Below are positions 32,348-41,424 of a stretch of DNA of 64,000 nt, one piece after another; position 1 is the first letter of the stretch, and every line of letters starts with the position of its first letter. This stretch comes from Desulfobulbaceae bacterium. Its GTDB lineage: Bacteria > Desulfobacterota > Desulfobulbia > Desulfobulbales > Desulfocapsaceae. The stretch is taken from assembly GCA_026988015.1 (NCBI GenBank), contig JALSMA010000017.1, forward strand, positions 1-64,000. The letters are read 5' to 3'. The position numbers and the translations under genes are program-made. Below the pieces are notes generated by a model, which saw nothing but the letters and a program-made list of their open reading frames with translations, made no database searches and was not told the DNA's origin.

Positions 32348-32652
32348 TTTTAAATACAGAATCTGCACCAATGACCAGGTTCCTTGAATAGAATAAAATT
32401 TTTTCCAGACAGAGAGAGGCTGACGGCCTCATACCTCATACCAGTTTTTGCTGAAGCAGGCAAAGAATCCTGCTTTAGAAAGCCCGAAATCCAAAGGTAC
32501 AGCCCGAAAGGGATGTACCTTTTTTTATTGCCTGATTTTAGTGTATTAGAGATGCTCCACCAGGTCTTTCTTACAAGAAATCTCCTTTTGCTGACCAAGA
32601 TGTCAAGCAGACGTTCCTGTTTTGAGAACAGACTCTCAGGAGGAAGGGGATA
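32348..32652. other. Gap after the tRNA
   Basis: About 300 bp between the tRNA and the NIF3 gene. Apart from the tRNA terminator I see only overlapping weak ORFs on both strands with no ribosome site or recognisable product. Confidence 0.5.
32493..32527 (+). terminator. Terminator downstream of the tRNA
   Basis: AAAGGTACA and TGTACCTTT form a 9-bp stem extended by internal GC pairs, ending in a run of seven or more T residues. Confidence 0.82.
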
Positions 32653-33474
32653 ATGCAAGTCATGCTGGCTGATCTCCTTACTGAACTTGAACAGATAGTC
32701 CCCCGGGGCCTGGCTGAAAGTTGGGATAATGTGGGGCTGCTGGTTGGTGATGAGCAACGGGAGAGCCACTCATGGTTGCTGGGACTTGATCCTACCCTGT
32801 CCCTTCTTGAAGAGGCAATTTTTCTTGGTGTCGATACCCTGATTACGCATCATCCCTGCATCTTTCGTCCTCTCTCATTTGTTCATACAAACACTCCATC
32901 CGGAGTTTTTCTCGAAAAAGCCCTTGCCTGTAAGATCAATGTGATTGCCTGCCATACAAATTTCGACAGTGCCGCATCCGGAGTCAGTGATGCTTTGGCT
33001 GCTCTGCTGGATCTTGTTGATACTCGCGCGCTGCATCCTGTTGATTCCTCGGGTGCGGCTGGATTGGGTAGAATCGGAAAATATGTCAGCCCCCTTTCTT
33101 TTGGAACATTTATGGCTCGGGTTTTTGAGGCACTTGGCAGTGATACTGTACTGCTTGCCGGTAAGACCCCTGAGAATGTCCAGACCGTTGCCCTTTGTGG
33201 TGGCAGTGGCTCAGACCTGGCTGAAGACGCATATGCGTTGGGGGCAGATCTGTATCTTTCGGCTGAGATAAAACATTCTACAGCCCGCTGGGCCGAAGAT
33301 GCAGGATTCTGCATAATTGACGGGGGCCACTATGGCACTGAAAAACCTGCCATGGCTTTATTGAGAAACAAACTGGAAAACGTGGTTCGTGCCAGGAACT
33401 GGGATATAAAAATTTACGAGAGCAGTACTGAAAAGCCTGCCTTCACATTTATTAATAAGAATACTTTTTCATAA
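32653..33474 (+). CDS. NIF3/DUF34 family metal-binding protein
   Basis: The 273-aa protein has the NIF3 order: LAESWDNVGLLVGD near residue 20, LITHHPCIFRPL with the metal-binding histidines, VIACHTNFDSAASGVSDALA in outline, LCGGSGSDL and the late GHYGTEKPA. The family is often annotated as GTP cyclohydrolase I type 2, but the true activity is uncertain. A strong RBS (AGGAGGAAGGGGATA) precedes the ATG. The next gene, a zinc-ribbon protein, is a frequent NIF3 neighbour. Confidence 0.92.
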   Translation: MQVMLADLLTELEQIVPRGLAESWDNVGLLVGDEQRESHSWLLGLDPTLSLLEEAIFLGVDTLITHHPCIFRPLSFVHTNTPSGVFLEKALACKINVIACHTNFDSAASGVSDALAALLDLVDTRALHPVDSSGAAGLGRIGKYVSPLSFGTFMARVFEALGSDTVLLAGKTPENVQTVALCGGSGSDLAEDAYALGADLYLSAEIKHSTARWAEDAGFCIIDGGHYGTEKPAMALLRNKLENVVRARNWDIKIYESSTEKPAFTFINKNTFS

Positions 33475-33502
33475 AATAGTACTTTACAACAGGAGATACA
33501 CC

Positions 33503-34264
33503 TTGAACGAAGAAATAGTCCAATTGACACTACTGCAGAGTATAGATCATGTGATTGACAGTATCGATTCGGAGATACAGGAAGAGCAGGATGCACTTGA
33601 TGCAAAAAATGGTGAGCTTGCTGACAGGGAATCAACCATCAGTGAACTTACCGGGAGAATCGAGAGTCTTGAAAAAGAGAGGCGTACTCTGGAAGTGGAA
33701 ATAGCCGATGAGATGGTCCATGTGAAAGATCGTCAGTCTAAAATGATGCAGGTTCAGACTGGTCGTGAGCAGACAGCTCTGTTAAAGGAGATCGAGGATG
33801 GTAAAAAGGGTGTAAAGGAGAAAGAGGAAAAAGTTGTGGCCATCATGGAAGAGGTGGAGCAGTTGACGGCCGAGATTGAAGAGAACAGAAATCTCTTTAA
33901 AGGTGAGACAGAGTTGCTTCAGGAAGAGACTGAAAAGGTCAAAAAAGCAATTGCTGCTATAAACAAAAAGAAGAAGACCCAGGAAAAGAAACGCGCCACT
34001 CAGGCCAAGAAGCTAAAGGTCCAGCTCCTGAAAAAGTATGATAATTTGCGAAAGCATCGTAATGGTCTCGGGGTTGTCAATGTCCTGGCCGGTGTCTGTC
34101 AGGGGTGCTTCATGGCCATTCCACCGCAGCAGTATAATCTTCTGCTTCGCGGTGAAGACCATTTTGATTGTCCGACCTGTCAGCGGATAATGTACCATGA
34201 ACCGGTGGAAGTGGCGGAAGAGCCAAAGAAGGCAAAGAAGAAAGCTGTTAAAAAGAAGAAATAA
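33503..34264 (+). CDS. C4-type zinc-ribbon coiled-coil protein
   Basis: A long coiled coil (residues about 20-165, Glu/Lys-rich heptads such as EELTAEIEENRN-type stretches) leads to a zinc ribbon with CQGCFMAIPPQQYN and FDCPTCQRIMYHEP, then a lysine-rich tail (KKAKKKAVKKKK). This is the PF02591-like family found next to NIF3 genes in Desulfobacterota and other phyla. The start is TTG at 33503 with AGGAG 8 nt upstream. A nucleic-acid-associated role is presumed; no function is established. Confidence 0.85.
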   Translation: MNEEIVQLTLLQSIDHVIDSIDSEIQEEQDALDAKNGELADRESTISELTGRIESLEKERRTLEVEIADEMVHVKDRQSKMMQVQTGREQTALLKEIEDGKKGVKEKEEKVVAIMEEVEQLTAEIEENRNLFKGETELLQEETEKVKKAIAAINKKKKTQEKKRATQAKKLKVQLLKKYDNLRKHRNGLGVVNVLAGVCQGCFMAIPPQQYNLLLRGEDHFDCPTCQRIMYHEPVEVAEEPKKAKKKAVKKKK

Positions 34265-34302
34265 TAGTTTTATTTTTGGCAGATTGCCGATAGTATCAAG
34301 AG

Positions 34303-34648
34303 TTAGAGTGGGTGCATGATCGCTCGGGTCTGAAGACTCGAGAGGAAAGTCCGAACTCCACAGGGCAGGATGGTTCGTAACGCGAACGTCGGGTGACCGG
34401 CGGAAAGTGCCACAGAAAATATACCGCCGTATTAAGTACGGTAAGGTTGAAATGGTGAGGTAAGAGCTCACCGCCCGTATGGTGACATGCGGGGCAGGGT
34501 AAACCCCATCCGGAGCAAGACCAAATAGGAAGATGTCCCACAGGCTGCCCGCCTGAAGTCTTCGGGTAGGTTGCAAGAGGTGTCGGGTGACCGGCATCCC
34601 AGTGAAATGATCATGATTGTACAGAATTCGGCTTACAGCCCACTCTAT
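34303..34648 (+). ncRNA. rnpB: RNase P RNA, bacterial class A
   Basis: The conserved GAGGAAAGTCCGAACTCC core, GGTAAACCCCATCCGGAGCA-type region, and the 3' AGAATTCGGCTTACAGCCC are all present. The ends pair as AGAGTGGG with CCCACTCT, giving about 345 nt. It is the catalytic RNA that matures tRNA 5' ends. A T-rich stretch directly follows. It sits between the zinc-ribbon gene and ispDF on the same strand. Confidence 0.96.
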
Positions 34649-34702
34649 TTTTTAGTCAAATGTTCTGGTAGTCGACGACTCCCTCGTCGTTAATTATCCT
34701 CG

Positions 34703-35884
34703 ATGTCCTTCACAGCCGCTATAATTCCTGCCGCTGGCAGCGGAAGCAGGATGGGGCTGGACCATCCCAAACAGTACCATCATCTCTGCGGTGTTCCAAT
34801 ACTCATTCATACTGTTCGAGTTTTTGCAGGTACTTCCTGCATAGACAGGATAGTGGTGGTGGTACCGGAAGAGCGGGTTGGAAGCACCTCCAGTCTCTTT
34901 GCTGAGTACGGCTTGTTGTCAGATAGCCTTCAAGTCGTAGCCGGTGGAAAGCGGCGTCAGGATTCGGTGAAAGCAGGTCTTGATACTCTGGGGAAAGAGG
35001 TTGAAATTGTCCTTGTCCATGATGGGGCCCGCCCTCTGGTCAGTGAAAACCTGATTGGCAGTTGCTGCAGGGCTGCAAGTGTTTATGGCGCAGCCATTGC
35101 TGCCGTACCTGTGAAGGACACGTTAAAAAAGGCAGGGGGTGATGGGCATATTCTACACACGGTCGACCGGGAAAATCTATGGCAGGCCCAGACTCCCCAG
35201 GCAGTTTCATCTAGCGTCCTGCGTACTGCCTATGAGGCGGTTGGAGACAGGGATGTGACCGATGAAGCGTCTCTGCTGGAGCTTGCTGGTGTTGCGGTTC
35301 ATATGGTGGAAGGCTCTGAAACCAATATTAAAATAACAAGACTGGATGATCTGCTTGTAGCGGAAAAAATTATGGGAAAGAGTGAATCTTCTGTTGCTGC
35401 AATGCGGGTTGGACATGGCTATGACGCCCATCGCTTTGCCTCTGGTCGGGAGCTGGTTCTTGGTGGAGTAAAGATTCCATTTGACATGGGGCTTGCTGGA
35501 CATTCAGATGCGGATGTTTTGACCCATGCCTTTTGTGATGCGATTCTTGGCGCCCTGGGGCTTGGTGACATTGGTGCTCATTTTCCCGATTCTGATGAGA
35601 AGTTTGCAGGTATTTACTCAATCACCCTGCTTGAAAAGGTGATTAATTTGGCGGGGGAGCATGGGTTTCAGGTGGCCAATGGAGATGTTACCGTCGTTTG
35701 TGAAAAACCAAAATTATCTCCATTTATTAATGAGATGAAAACTATACTGGCCACAGCATGTAGTGTGGCTGTGGAGCAAATCAATGTCAAGGCAACTACC
35801 ACCGAGAAGATGGGTTTTACCGGTAGGATGGAAGGTATCAGCTGCCATGCTGTTGTCCTTCTGGAACAGAAGGGGATTGAGTAG
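34703..35884 (+). CDS. ispDF: Bifunctional IspD-IspF isoprenoid enzyme
   Basis: The N-terminal ~230 residues are IspD, with the CTP-binding AIIPAAGSGSRMG and LVHDGARPLV. The C-terminal ~160 are IspF, with metal-binding VGHGYDAHRF, LGGVKIPFDMGLAGHSDADV in outline, and LGLGDIGAHFPD. The fused protein catalyses two steps of the MEP pathway to isoprenoid precursors; such fusions occur in alpha-, epsilon- and some deltaproteobacteria. It is followed without spacing by the M20 peptidase gene. Confidence 0.96.
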   Translation: MSFTAAIIPAAGSGSRMGLDHPKQYHHLCGVPILIHTVRVFAGTSCIDRIVVVVPEERVGSTSSLFAEYGLLSDSLQVVAGGKRRQDSVKAGLDTLGKEVEIVLVHDGARPLVSENLIGSCCRAASVYGAAIAAVPVKDTLKKAGGDGHILHTVDRENLWQAQTPQAVSSSVLRTAYEAVGDRDVTDEASLLELAGVAVHMVEGSETNIKITRLDDLLVAEKIMGKSESSVAAMRVGHGYDAHRFASGRELVLGGVKIPFDMGLAGHSDADVLTHAFCDAILGALGLGDIGAHFPDSDEKFAGIYSITLLEKVINLAGEHGFQVANGDVTVVCEKPKLSPFINEMKTILATACSVAVEQINVKATTTEKMGFTGRMEGISCHAVVLLEQKGIE

Positions 35885-37027
35885 ATGGTGAGTTATTCCA
35901 TAAACAGAGAGCGGCTGGCGAGTACTTTCACCCGGCTCTGTGAGATTGACAGCCCCTCTCGTCGTGAAGGTCGTCTTGCCAAATATTTAAAGGCAGTTTT
36001 TACTGAGCTTGGGGCAGAGTCCGTTTTGGAAGACGATTCTGCATCCCAAACTGGCTCTGATTGCGGAAACCTGATTATTCGTTTTCCCGGAAATAGCAGC
36101 AGGGAACCAATGTTTTTTGCCTGTCACATGGACACGGTTGAACCGGGGCGTGGTGTTGAAGTGCTGCGGGTTGGCGACCTGTTTACCAGCCGAGGGGATA
36201 CCATTCTTGGCGGTGACGATAAGTCTGGCATTGCCGCTATTATAGAGATGATCCGGGTTCTTGCTGAAGATAATCTGAGCCATGGTCCAGTTGAGGTGCT
36301 GCTTACAACCTGTGAGGAGATCGGGCTGCTTGGTGCCAAGCATCTGGATCATGCTCTTTTGCAGGCTGAAAGCGGCTATGCTCTGGATTCAACGGGTATT
36401 GACAAGGTCATCGTGGGTGCTCCTGCTGCAAATCGGCTCAAGATCAAGGTGCATGGAATTGCCGCTCATGCCGGATTGAATCCGGAGCAGGGCGTGTCTG
36501 CTCTCTGCCTTGCGGCCCGTGCCATAGCGGATCTTCGTCTTGGCCGTCTTGATGAACAGTCCACAGCCAACTTTGGTTTGATTTACGGAGGTGTCGCGAC
36601 AAACATTGTTCCGGATCTGATCACTATTGAAGGAGAGGTTCGCTCTCACTCTGCTGCCAAGCTCAAGGATTATACCCGTGAAATAGAATCCACTTTCCAG
36701 AACGTGGTATGGGGATGGGCGGGGCAAATTGGCAAAGGCAGGCATCCTTCTGTTGATATTCACGTTGAGCAGGAGTATCCGGCACTGTTTCTTGAGGATG
36801 ATGATCCGGTGTTAGACAGGCTCCGCCGAGCAGGGGATCTGCTGGAACGGGAACTGCTTTTCCAGGTTGCAGGTGGTGGCTCGGATGCCAATATATTGAA
36901 CAGTTATGGTCTGAAAACCGCCATTGTGGCCACAGGTATGGAAAAAGTTCACACCTGTGACGAATGTCTTGATCTGAAAGACCTCACCATGCTGACGGAA
37001 TTGCTGCTGGCCACCGTAGTATCCTGA
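35885..37027 (+). CDS. M20-family peptidase (tripeptidase T-like)
   Basis: The 380-aa metallopeptidase has the M20 zinc ligands in order: ACHMDTVEPG, LGGDDKSGIAAI, TTCEEIGLLGAKHLD, GYALDS, and a late Gly/Ser-rich GGGSDANIL segment near the last ligand region. The protein is PepT-like but a little shorter than PepT. It probably trims short peptides in the cytoplasm. The start codon follows the ispDF stop directly, so both are in one transcription unit. Confidence 0.88.
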   Translation: MVSYSINRERLASTFTRLCEIDSPSRREGRLAKYLKAVFTELGAESVLEDDSASQTGSDCGNLIIRFPGNSSREPMFFACHMDTVEPGRGVEVLRVGDLFTSRGDTILGGDDKSGIAAIIEMIRVLAEDNLSHGPVEVLLTTCEEIGLLGAKHLDHALLQAESGYALDSTGIDKVIVGAPAANRLKIKVHGIAAHAGLNPEQGVSALCLAARAIADLRLGRLDEQSTANFGLIYGGVATNIVPDLITIEGEVRSHSAAKLKDYTREIESTFQNVVWGWAGQIGKGRHPSVDIHVEQEYPALFLEDDDPVLDRLRRAGDLLERELLFQVAGGGSDANILNSYGLKTAIVATGMEKVHTCDECLDLKDLTMLTELLLATVVS

Positions 37028-37098
37028 CTTTCCCTTGAAAAAACCAGTTATTCACTTGGGTTGCGGAGCCTTCAAGCGTTCATGGATTCAGGTGTTTT

Positions 37099-38151
37099 TT
37101 AGAGAAGTTCCACAGCTCCTGCTTCTCCAGCAATAATTTCACCGATCTCGGCAAAGGCAAGCCCATATCCAGAGTCTCTGAGGGTTTGCAGAATAGTATC
37201 GGTTGCTTCAGGAGGAGCCGCAATCAGCAGGCCCCCGGATGTCTGCGGGTCCACCAGTGCCATTTCAATGGTGTCGCATGTCCCTTCCCTGCAGTGCAGC
37301 CACTTGGAATAGAATTTACGGTTTGAGTAAGCCCCTTCAGGGATGATTCCCATGTTGATAAAATCGATACAGTCTGGAATCAGAGGGATTTTGTCCGCAT
37401 CGAGTCGGGCGCTGACACCAGATGCCAGTGCCATTTCATGGAGATGTCCAAGAAGGCCGAACCCTGTGATGTCGGTACAGGCATGCACTTCCCCCCCCTC
37501 CTCTATTGTCCGGGCCACAGCATCGGCAGGAGCGCGATTCAGGGTGGCCATGATCTCCGTTATTAATTTTTCTATGGCCGGGTCGGCAAGTTCTCCTTTA
37601 ATCGCTGTTGAGAGTATTCCAGTGCCTATGGGTTTGGTGAGAATCAGGTGGTCACCAACCTTTGCGCCACTGTTTAACAAAACCCTGTCCGGATGAACCG
37701 TTCCTGTGATGGAAAGGCCATATTTCAGTTCATCATCCTCCACCGAATGGCCGCCAACCAAAAGGGCACCAGCTTCTTCCACCTTGGAAAGTCCGCCCCT
37801 GATCACCTCTTTTATGACGTCCGCCTCCATGGTTTTGATGGGGCAGGCAAGGATGTTCATGGCAAGTAGTGGCTTGCCCCCCATGGCATACACGTCACTC
37901 AGGGCATTGGCTGCAGTTATCTGGCCAAAGTGATAGGGATCATCAACAATGGGAGTGAAAAAATCCAGAGTTTGAATAAGGGCTGTCTCGTCGTTAAGGC
38001 GATACACCCCAGCATCGTCGCAGGTTTCAGCGCCGACAATTAATCGGTCATCTTTGGGTAGTTTAATACCGCATAATATCTGGCTCAGGTCCCCTGGGCC
38101 GAGTTTTGCGGCTCAACCCGATGCTTTAACTGTTGAGGTAAGTTTTATCAT
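37099..38151 (-). CDS. selD: Selenide, water dikinase SelD, itself a selenoprotein
   Basis: The track ORF begins inside the gene. Extending upstream, the minus strand reads MIKLTSTVKASG, then UGA (38113-38115), then AAKLGPGDLSQIL and on in frame, giving 350 residues with selenocysteine at position 13, the place of the catalytic Cys/Sec. Other SelD features are VGAETCDDAGVY, GGKPLLAMNI, VGGHSVEDDELKYG, TKPIGTGIL and DITGFGLLGH. It makes selenophosphate for Sec tRNA. A GC-rich hairpin just after the UGA (CUC...GAG arms) may be the SECIS. It is divergent from purF. Confidence 0.93.
38080..38115 (-). promoter_or_regulatory. Probable bSECIS at the selD UGA
   Basis: Following the in-frame UGA, CUCGGCCC and GGACCUGAG-type arms can form a short imperfect stem with a G-rich apical loop at a suitable distance. 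Bacterial SECIS hairpins lie right after the UGA and recruit SelB. The fold is judged by eye. Confidence 0.5.
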
Positions 38152-38346
38152 TTTGCTGACCCGTGAAGGTGGTATTACTGCAGAATCTTTAATTGCTCCC
38201 ATGGAAGAAAGGCCACATTGTGGTAGTCTTCTGGAGGGTTCGAAAATCTGAGTAAATGGTTATAAAAAAAGAAAAACAGGACATAGGGCGCTTTATTGTT
38301 GAATTTCCCTGATACATATTATAAATCTTTCTATCAGATTTTGATA

Positions 38347-38392
38347 AAAGGCACAAAGATATTCGTTTTCTTTGTGCCTTTCCCCTTTTTTT
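38347..38392 (+). promoter_or_regulatory. Leader hairpin before purF, possible attenuator
   Basis: AAAGGCACAAAG and CTTTGTGCCTTT form a perfect 12-bp stem with an 11-nt loop, followed by CCCC and seven T residues. It lies 50 nt upstream of the purF ATG and downstream of a possible promoter (TTGTTG...TATAAA-like near 38296-38325). It would stop transcription into purF unless prevented. Confidence 0.6.
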
Positions 38393-38442
38393 AAGAGTTT
38401 CGGCTTAGCTGTTTGTTTGTTCAAACAAAGGATGATAGTTTA

Positions 38443-39864
38443 ATGGACAGGAACGGGGTACAGACACTTGAAGATGGTCGTCCCAAAGATGAATGTGGTG
38501 TCTGTGGTATTTTTGGCCATGAAGATGCAGCAAAGCTAGCCTATTTTGGACTGTATGCTTTACAGCACCGTGGGCAGGAGAGTGCCGGTATTGTCGCCTC
38601 TGACAACGGGACGGTTACTATTCACAAGGCCATGGGGCTGGTGCCTGAGATTTTTTCAGAAGAGATACTCCAGAGACTGCCAGGGGCCATGGCCATGGGA
38701 CATGTGCGTTATTCCACCACAGGAGCGTCCTGTGTGATTAATTCCCAGCCGCTGATGGTGACCCATAAAGGCTGTACTCTAGCCGTGGCCCACAATGGGA
38801 ACCTAGTGAATTCAATGGAGCTGCGTCAGGGGCTTGAAGATCGGGGTTCCATTTTTCAGACATCCATGGACAGTGAGGTGGTTCTTCATCTCATGGCCCG
38901 CCGAACTCATCTGGATCTGGACAAGGCCCTCAAAGAGTCTTTTTCTTCGCTGAAAGGTGCCTACTCCATCCTGATGATGACAGAAGATACCTTGATGGCA
39001 GTGCGGGATCCGGGCGGGTTTAGACCGCTCTGTCTTGGAAAACTTAACAATGGGGCCTGGGTTGTGGCTTCTGAGACCTGTGCCCTTGATCTCATAGAGG
39101 CCGAATATATCCGTGACATTAAACCCGGAGAGGTTCTTATCATAAATAAGGATGGCATGAGGTCCATTTTTCCATGGCCAAAGCAGAAAACGAGTTTTTG
39201 TATTTTTGAACATGTCTATTTTGCTCGTCCCGATTCGGATATCTTTGGCATTAATGTGTATGAGTCTCGAAAACGGATGGGAGAGATCATGGCTCGGGAG
39301 TCCGGGGTGGAGGGCGATTTTGTGATGCCTTTTCCAGATTCAGGAAACTATGCTGCTATCGGTTTCTCGAAAGCGTCCGGGATACCTCTTGAAATGGGAA
39401 TGATCCGTAACCACTATGTGGGGAGAACCTTTATTCAACCCACCCAGTCTATGCGTGATTTTAATGTGCGGGTGAAGTTGAATCCTGTTCGTTCCCTTTT
39501 GAAGGGAAAACGGGTCATCATTGTGGAGGATTCAATTATTCGTGGCACAACGGGGCGGAGCCGGGTGAAGGCATTGAGAGAGGCTGGTGCCAAAGAAGTA
39601 CACATGATGGTCAGCTGTCCTCCAACCCGTCACGCTTGCTATTATGGGATAGATTTTCCTTCGTCAGATCAGCTTATTGCTGCCAACTACTCCATTGCAG
39701 AGACTGCTGAGCGGCTAGGTCTGGACTCACTTCATTATCTGAGTATTGAAGGGCTGGTGGAGGCCACCGGTCTGGTGAAGGATGATTTCTGTCTCGCCTG
39801 CTTTGACGGGCAATACCCTGTACCCCCTGATATCAACTTTACCAAGGATGCTCTGGAGCGCTAG
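38443..39864 (+). CDS. purF: Amidophosphoribosyltransferase PurF
   Basis: The protein has a short propeptide before the catalytic cysteine in DECGVCGIFGHEDA, ALQHRGQESAGIV, HNGNLVN, and the phosphoribosyltransferase motif VIIVEDSIIRGTTGRSR. Later cysteines (RHACYYGIDFPS, FCLACFDGQYP) match the 4Fe-4S ligands of Bacillus-type PurF. It makes phosphoribosylamine from PRPP and glutamine, the first purine step. I start at ATG 38443 (473 aa); the track begins at a TTG ten codons upstream inside the leader. Confidence 0.96.
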   Translation: MDRNGVQTLEDGRPKDECGVCGIFGHEDAAKLAYFGLYALQHRGQESAGIVASDNGTVTIHKAMGLVPEIFSEEILQRLPGAMAMGHVRYSTTGASCVINSQPLMVTHKGCTLAVAHNGNLVNSMELRQGLEDRGSIFQTSMDSEVVLHLMARRTHLDLDKALKESFSSLKGAYSILMMTEDTLMAVRDPGGFRPLCLGKLNNGAWVVASETCALDLIEAEYIRDIKPGEVLIINKDGMRSIFPWPKQKTSFCIFEHVYFARPDSDIFGINVYESRKRMGEIMARESGVEGDFVMPFPDSGNYAAIGFSKASGIPLEMGMIRNHYVGRTFIQPTQSMRDFNVRVKLNPVRSLLKGKRVIIVEDSIIRGTTGRSRVKALREAGAKEVHMMVSCPPTRHACYYGIDFPSSDQLIAANYSIAETAERLGLDSLHYLSIEGLVEATGLVKDDFCLACFDGQYPVPPDINFTKDALER

Positions 39865-39874
39865 GAGTTAAATA

Positions 39875-40063
39875 ATGGCAAGATCCATCGTAATTGATGT
39901 CTATGAGTGTAACGGCTGTGGTTCCTGTGAGGAGATCTGTCCCGAAGCTTTTGTGATGGATGATGGTGATAAGGCTGCCCTTGTGGATTCTGAAGCTGAG
40001 GTAACTGACAAGGTGGAAGAGGCCGCTGCCTACTGCCCCCAAAAATGTATTTTCTTTGAATAA
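39875..40063 (+). CDS. Single-cluster [4Fe-4S] ferredoxin
   Basis: The 62-aa protein has CNGCGSCEEICPEAF and a distal YCPQKCIFF, the ligand set of a one-cluster ferredoxin of the Desulfovibrio type (3Fe or 4Fe). The body is acidic. It starts 11 nt after purF and may be co-transcribed with it. It is a small electron carrier; the partner is unknown. Confidence 0.92.
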   Translation: MARSIVIDVYECNGCGSCEEICPEAFVMDDGDKAALVDSEAEVTDKVEEAAAYCPQKCIFFE

Positions 40064-40241
40064 ACAGGACTCTTTTGAAAAGGGTTGTTTTTTTTAGGTT
40101 TTATTGAAAATCTTATGATAATGTGAGACTATCTGTACGTACAGGATATGGTCTGGGTGTTCAAACAAAAGATATTCGGGCAATAAACTCATAACTTCTG
40201 AGGGATTCGGAACATCGCAACAACGTAATCATATTGCCCAG

Positions 40242-41141
40242 ATGGACAATCTTTATCTGACAAAGCTGCTTGCAACTGGAAAAACCAATGATCCTCTGGA
40301 TGAAATTCTGGCTGTTATCGCCTTGATGTCACCTGAGTTTGATCAGGGACCGCTCATTGCACTGCACCGTGAAATCGGACTTATTTTTGGTGGTAAACAT
40401 CCGGATTACCGCCAGAGTAACACAAAGTATCATAACCTGGATCACACCTACAGTGTGGTTCTGGCGACGGTGAGGATTTTTCACGGTCTCTCCTGTGATG
40501 GCTGGCCGGTGTCAGAGGAAACCTTGACCAAAGCTCTTTACAGCGCCTATTTCCATGATTGTGGACTTCTGCTTAAAAACTCAGAAAATGCAGTAACCGG
40601 AGCGACTTTTACCGTCGGTCACGAAAAACGGTCCATGTTTTTTATGGCTGACTACTTGAAAGAGAAAGATTTTTCACTGCCATTTATCACAGACTGCTCA
40701 GTCATTATTCAATGTACCAACCTCAGTATCAGTCCTGATTCCCTGTTTTTTCCATCTGCTGAGATGCAGTTGGCTTCTTTTACTGTGGGCTCTGCAGATA
40801 TTCTGGCCCAAATGGCCGACAGGTATTACCTGGAGCGACTGCCATCCCTGTTTCAGGAACACAAGGAGGGTGGGATTGAAAACTATAATTCCGCTGTGGA
40901 GCTGATGGAACAGACCTCCATGTTCTATCACGATGTTGTGGTTGATCGACTGCTGCATGTTTTTGGGAACCTCACTAAATTCATGCAGGTGCATTTTCGG
41001 GAGCGCTGGGGAGTGGACAGGAACCTCTATCTCGACAATGTGAAAAATAATGTCAAGTATATCCAGTTGATTGTGAAGTCCTGCAGTGGGGATATGGAAG
41101 GTTCATTGCAGAAATATTTGCGTCGAACTCCCCCGCTGTGA
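40242..41141 (+). CDS. HD-domain metal-dependent hydrolase
   Basis: The 299-aa protein has histidines and aspartates in HD order: KYHNLDHTYSV near residue 68, YSAYFHDCGLLL near 107 with the HD pair, and VGHEKRSMFF near 128. This is a stand-alone HD phosphohydrolase domain like those seen in PDEase- or HDOD-type proteins, with no other domain. I see no clear ribosome site before the ATG. Substrate unknown; nucleotide or cyclic-nucleotide cleavage is possible. Confidence 0.75.
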   Translation: MDNLYLTKLLATGKTNDPLDEILAVIALMSPEFDQGPLIALHREIGLIFGGKHPDYRQSNTKYHNLDHTYSVVLATVRIFHGLSCDGWPVSEETLTKALYSAYFHDCGLLLKNSENAVTGATFTVGHEKRSMFFMADYLKEKDFSLPFITDCSVIIQCTNLSISPDSLFFPSAEMQLASFTVGSADILAQMADRYYLERLPSLFQEHKEGGIENYNSAVELMEQTSMFYHDVVVDRLLHVFGNLTKFMQVHFRERWGVDRNLYLDNVKNNVKYIQLIVKSCSGDMEGSLQKYLRRTPPL

Positions 41142-41157
41142 CAGACTGATTTTCCGA

Positions 41158-41361
41158 TTATTTCTGGCGAGGATCCTTGCCGGTTTCAAACATTTCAAAA
41201 AGATCATAAAAAAGCCTGGCCACTGCGCTGAAGTGAGTGGCAGATCCTGAACTTGCGTAAGCCTTTGTGAGTTCCATGGCCCTTGCAAAACTCTCCTGCC
41301 CCTCTGAATCTTCAGGCGTCTTTAAGACCTGCACCAACCGTTCTCCTATCTCGTCACTCAT
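41158..41361 (-). CDS. Small hypothetical protein (67 aa)
   Basis: This is an acidic small protein (MSDEIGERLVQVLKTPEDSEG...) with an amphipathic helix around AMELTKAYASSGS and a C-terminal LFYDLFEMFETG. A GGAGAATAGCAA-ATG ribosome site supports it. It lies between the convergent HD gene and pepF, on the pepF strand, 64 nt upstream of the pepF stop. No known function. Confidence 0.6.
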   Translation of the reverse strand: MSDEIGERLVQVLKTPEDSEGQESFARAMELTKAYASSGSATHFSAVARLFYDLFEMFETGKDPRQK

Positions 41362-41424
41362 TTGCTATTCTCCACTGTTAAGGGTTGTTTTTAGGGGATA
41401 ATATGTATGTTGTTCATCCTGTTC

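Noticed and set aside
32384-32653. 89-aa plus-strand ORF between the tRNA and NIF3 gene
   Set aside because: It spans a clear terminator, lacks a ribosome site and competes with an equally weak opposite-strand ORF.
37099-38007. selD as an N-terminally truncated gene
   Set aside because: The missing N-terminus continues in frame through a UGA at the Sec position.
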